Shown here: piece by piece, positions 4,976 to 5,328 of the stretch
How the letters are laid out: each line of letters begins with the position of its first letter
Numbering within the stretch: position 1 is the stretch's first letter
Source: an uncultured Ruminococcus sp.
GTDB taxonomy: Bacteria > Bacillota > Clostridia > Oscillospirales > CAG-272
DNA: 5,328 nt
Reading direction: 5' to 3'
NCBI GenBank assembly: GCA_902783755.1
Contig: CACZSC010000304.1
Coordinates: forward strand, 1 to 5,328
Position numbers and translations under genes: made by a program
The notes under the pieces: model-generated
Told to the model about the DNA's origin: nothing
The model's input: the letters and a program-made list of their open reading frames with translations, nothing else
Databases searched by the model: none

Positions 4976-5328
4976 ATGAGATACCGTATCAATGAATCGG
5001 ATCAGAGACCGGCATACATGCAGCTGTATTATCAGCTGAGGGACGACATCATAAGCGGCATGTACGGGAACGGTTCCAGAATACCGTCAAAGCGCCTGCT
5101 TGCTTCAGAGACCGGCTCCAGCGTCATAACCGTCCAGCATGCGTATGAGCTACTGGAAGAAGAAGGGTACATAGAATCCAAAGAAAGAAGCGGATATTTC
5201 GTCATATACCGAAGTGATAACTTCGTCTCGTTCCCTGCTGAGTCCCCGGAAATCAGTCCGGGATCTGCAGGGTCACGCGGTAAAACAGCATTCCCGTTTT
5301 CCACACTGGCAAAGACCATGAGAAAGAT
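4976..5328 (+). CDS. GntR-family regulator, probably MocR/PdxR type (partial, C-terminus off the right edge)
   Basis: 117 codons are present and the frame is open to the edge. Residues 12-77 form a GntR winged helix: PAYMQLYYQLRDDIISG, then RIPSKRLLASETGSS, VITVQHAYELLEEEGYIES and RSGYFV, all matching the family pattern. A polar linker (about 79-104) is followed by FPFSTLAKTMRK at 106-117. This resembles the first segment of the aminotransferase-like, PLP-binding domain of MocR regulators, so the complete protein is probably about 450-480 residues. MocR proteins often control B6 synthesis or uptake, GABA use or amino-acid pathways. The gene faces away from an ECF S component and shares its promoter region, so that gene is the likely target. 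The start chosen is the first in-frame ATG; the nearest ribosome site, AAAGGA at 4952-4957, is unusually far (18 nt). A plain GntR regulator cannot be excluded from the fragment. Confidence 0.85.
   Translation, partial: MRYRINESDQRPAYMQLYYQLRDDIISGMYGNGSRIPSKRLLASETGSSVITVQHAYELLEEEGYIESKERSGYFVIYRSDNFVSFPAESPEISPGSAGSRGKTAFPFSTLAKTMRK

Noticed and set aside
5032..5319. Minus-strand 95-codon frame opposite the regulator gene
   Set aside because: The plus strand carries a clear GntR winged-helix sequence over the same bases.
1..5328. CRISPR array, tRNA or rRNA gene, insertion sequence or phage element
   Set aside because: No spaced direct repeats, no terminal inverted repeats with a transposase, and no RNA gene-like segments were seen; almost all the window is accounted for by the protein genes listed.

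Overview
The window looks like a chromosomal segment of an anaerobic, low-to-mid GC Firmicute, most likely a Clostridia/Lachnospiraceae-type bacterium. This rests on the atpI-B-E-F-H-A gene order, strong AGGAG-type ribosome binding sites, the style of the a and c subunit sequences (as I remember those families, not searched), and a neighbouring ECF vitamin-transporter S component beside a MocR-type regulator. The species cannot be named from sequence alone.

Positions 1-4155 (minus strand) hold the first six genes of an F1Fo ATP synthase operon. In transcription order these are an AtpI-like membrane protein with an unusual acidic tail, then atpB (a), atpE (c), atpF (b), atpH (delta) and atpA (alpha, cut by the left edge). 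The genes are 21-63 bp apart and each has a good ribosome binding site, so one transcript is likely. A near-consensus promoter (TTGAAA-N17-TATAAT with an extended -10 TG) lies just upstream of atpI. atpG, atpD and atpC would be expected beyond the left edge.

Positions 4156-4339 hold that promoter and the terminator of the next gene. Positions 4340-4870 (minus) encode a six-helix S component of an ECF-type vitamin transporter. A divergent gene starts at 4976 (plus) and runs off the right edge; it encodes a GntR winged helix followed by the beginning of what looks like a MocR/PdxR aminotransferase-like domain. The 105 bp between these two genes carries two mirror-image promoters whose -10 boxes together form a perfect 16 bp palindrome.

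The ATP synthase genes are mostly orthodox. The notable points are a c subunit with glutamate at both ion-site positions (E30 and E63, followed by T64), which matches the two-carboxylate Na+-type rotor, and an a subunit that keeps the essential arginine but has valine where E. coli has Glu219. The most interesting regulatory feature is the symmetric overlapping promoter pair between the transporter and regulator genes. I see no wholly new system, mobile element, CRISPR array or RNA gene here.
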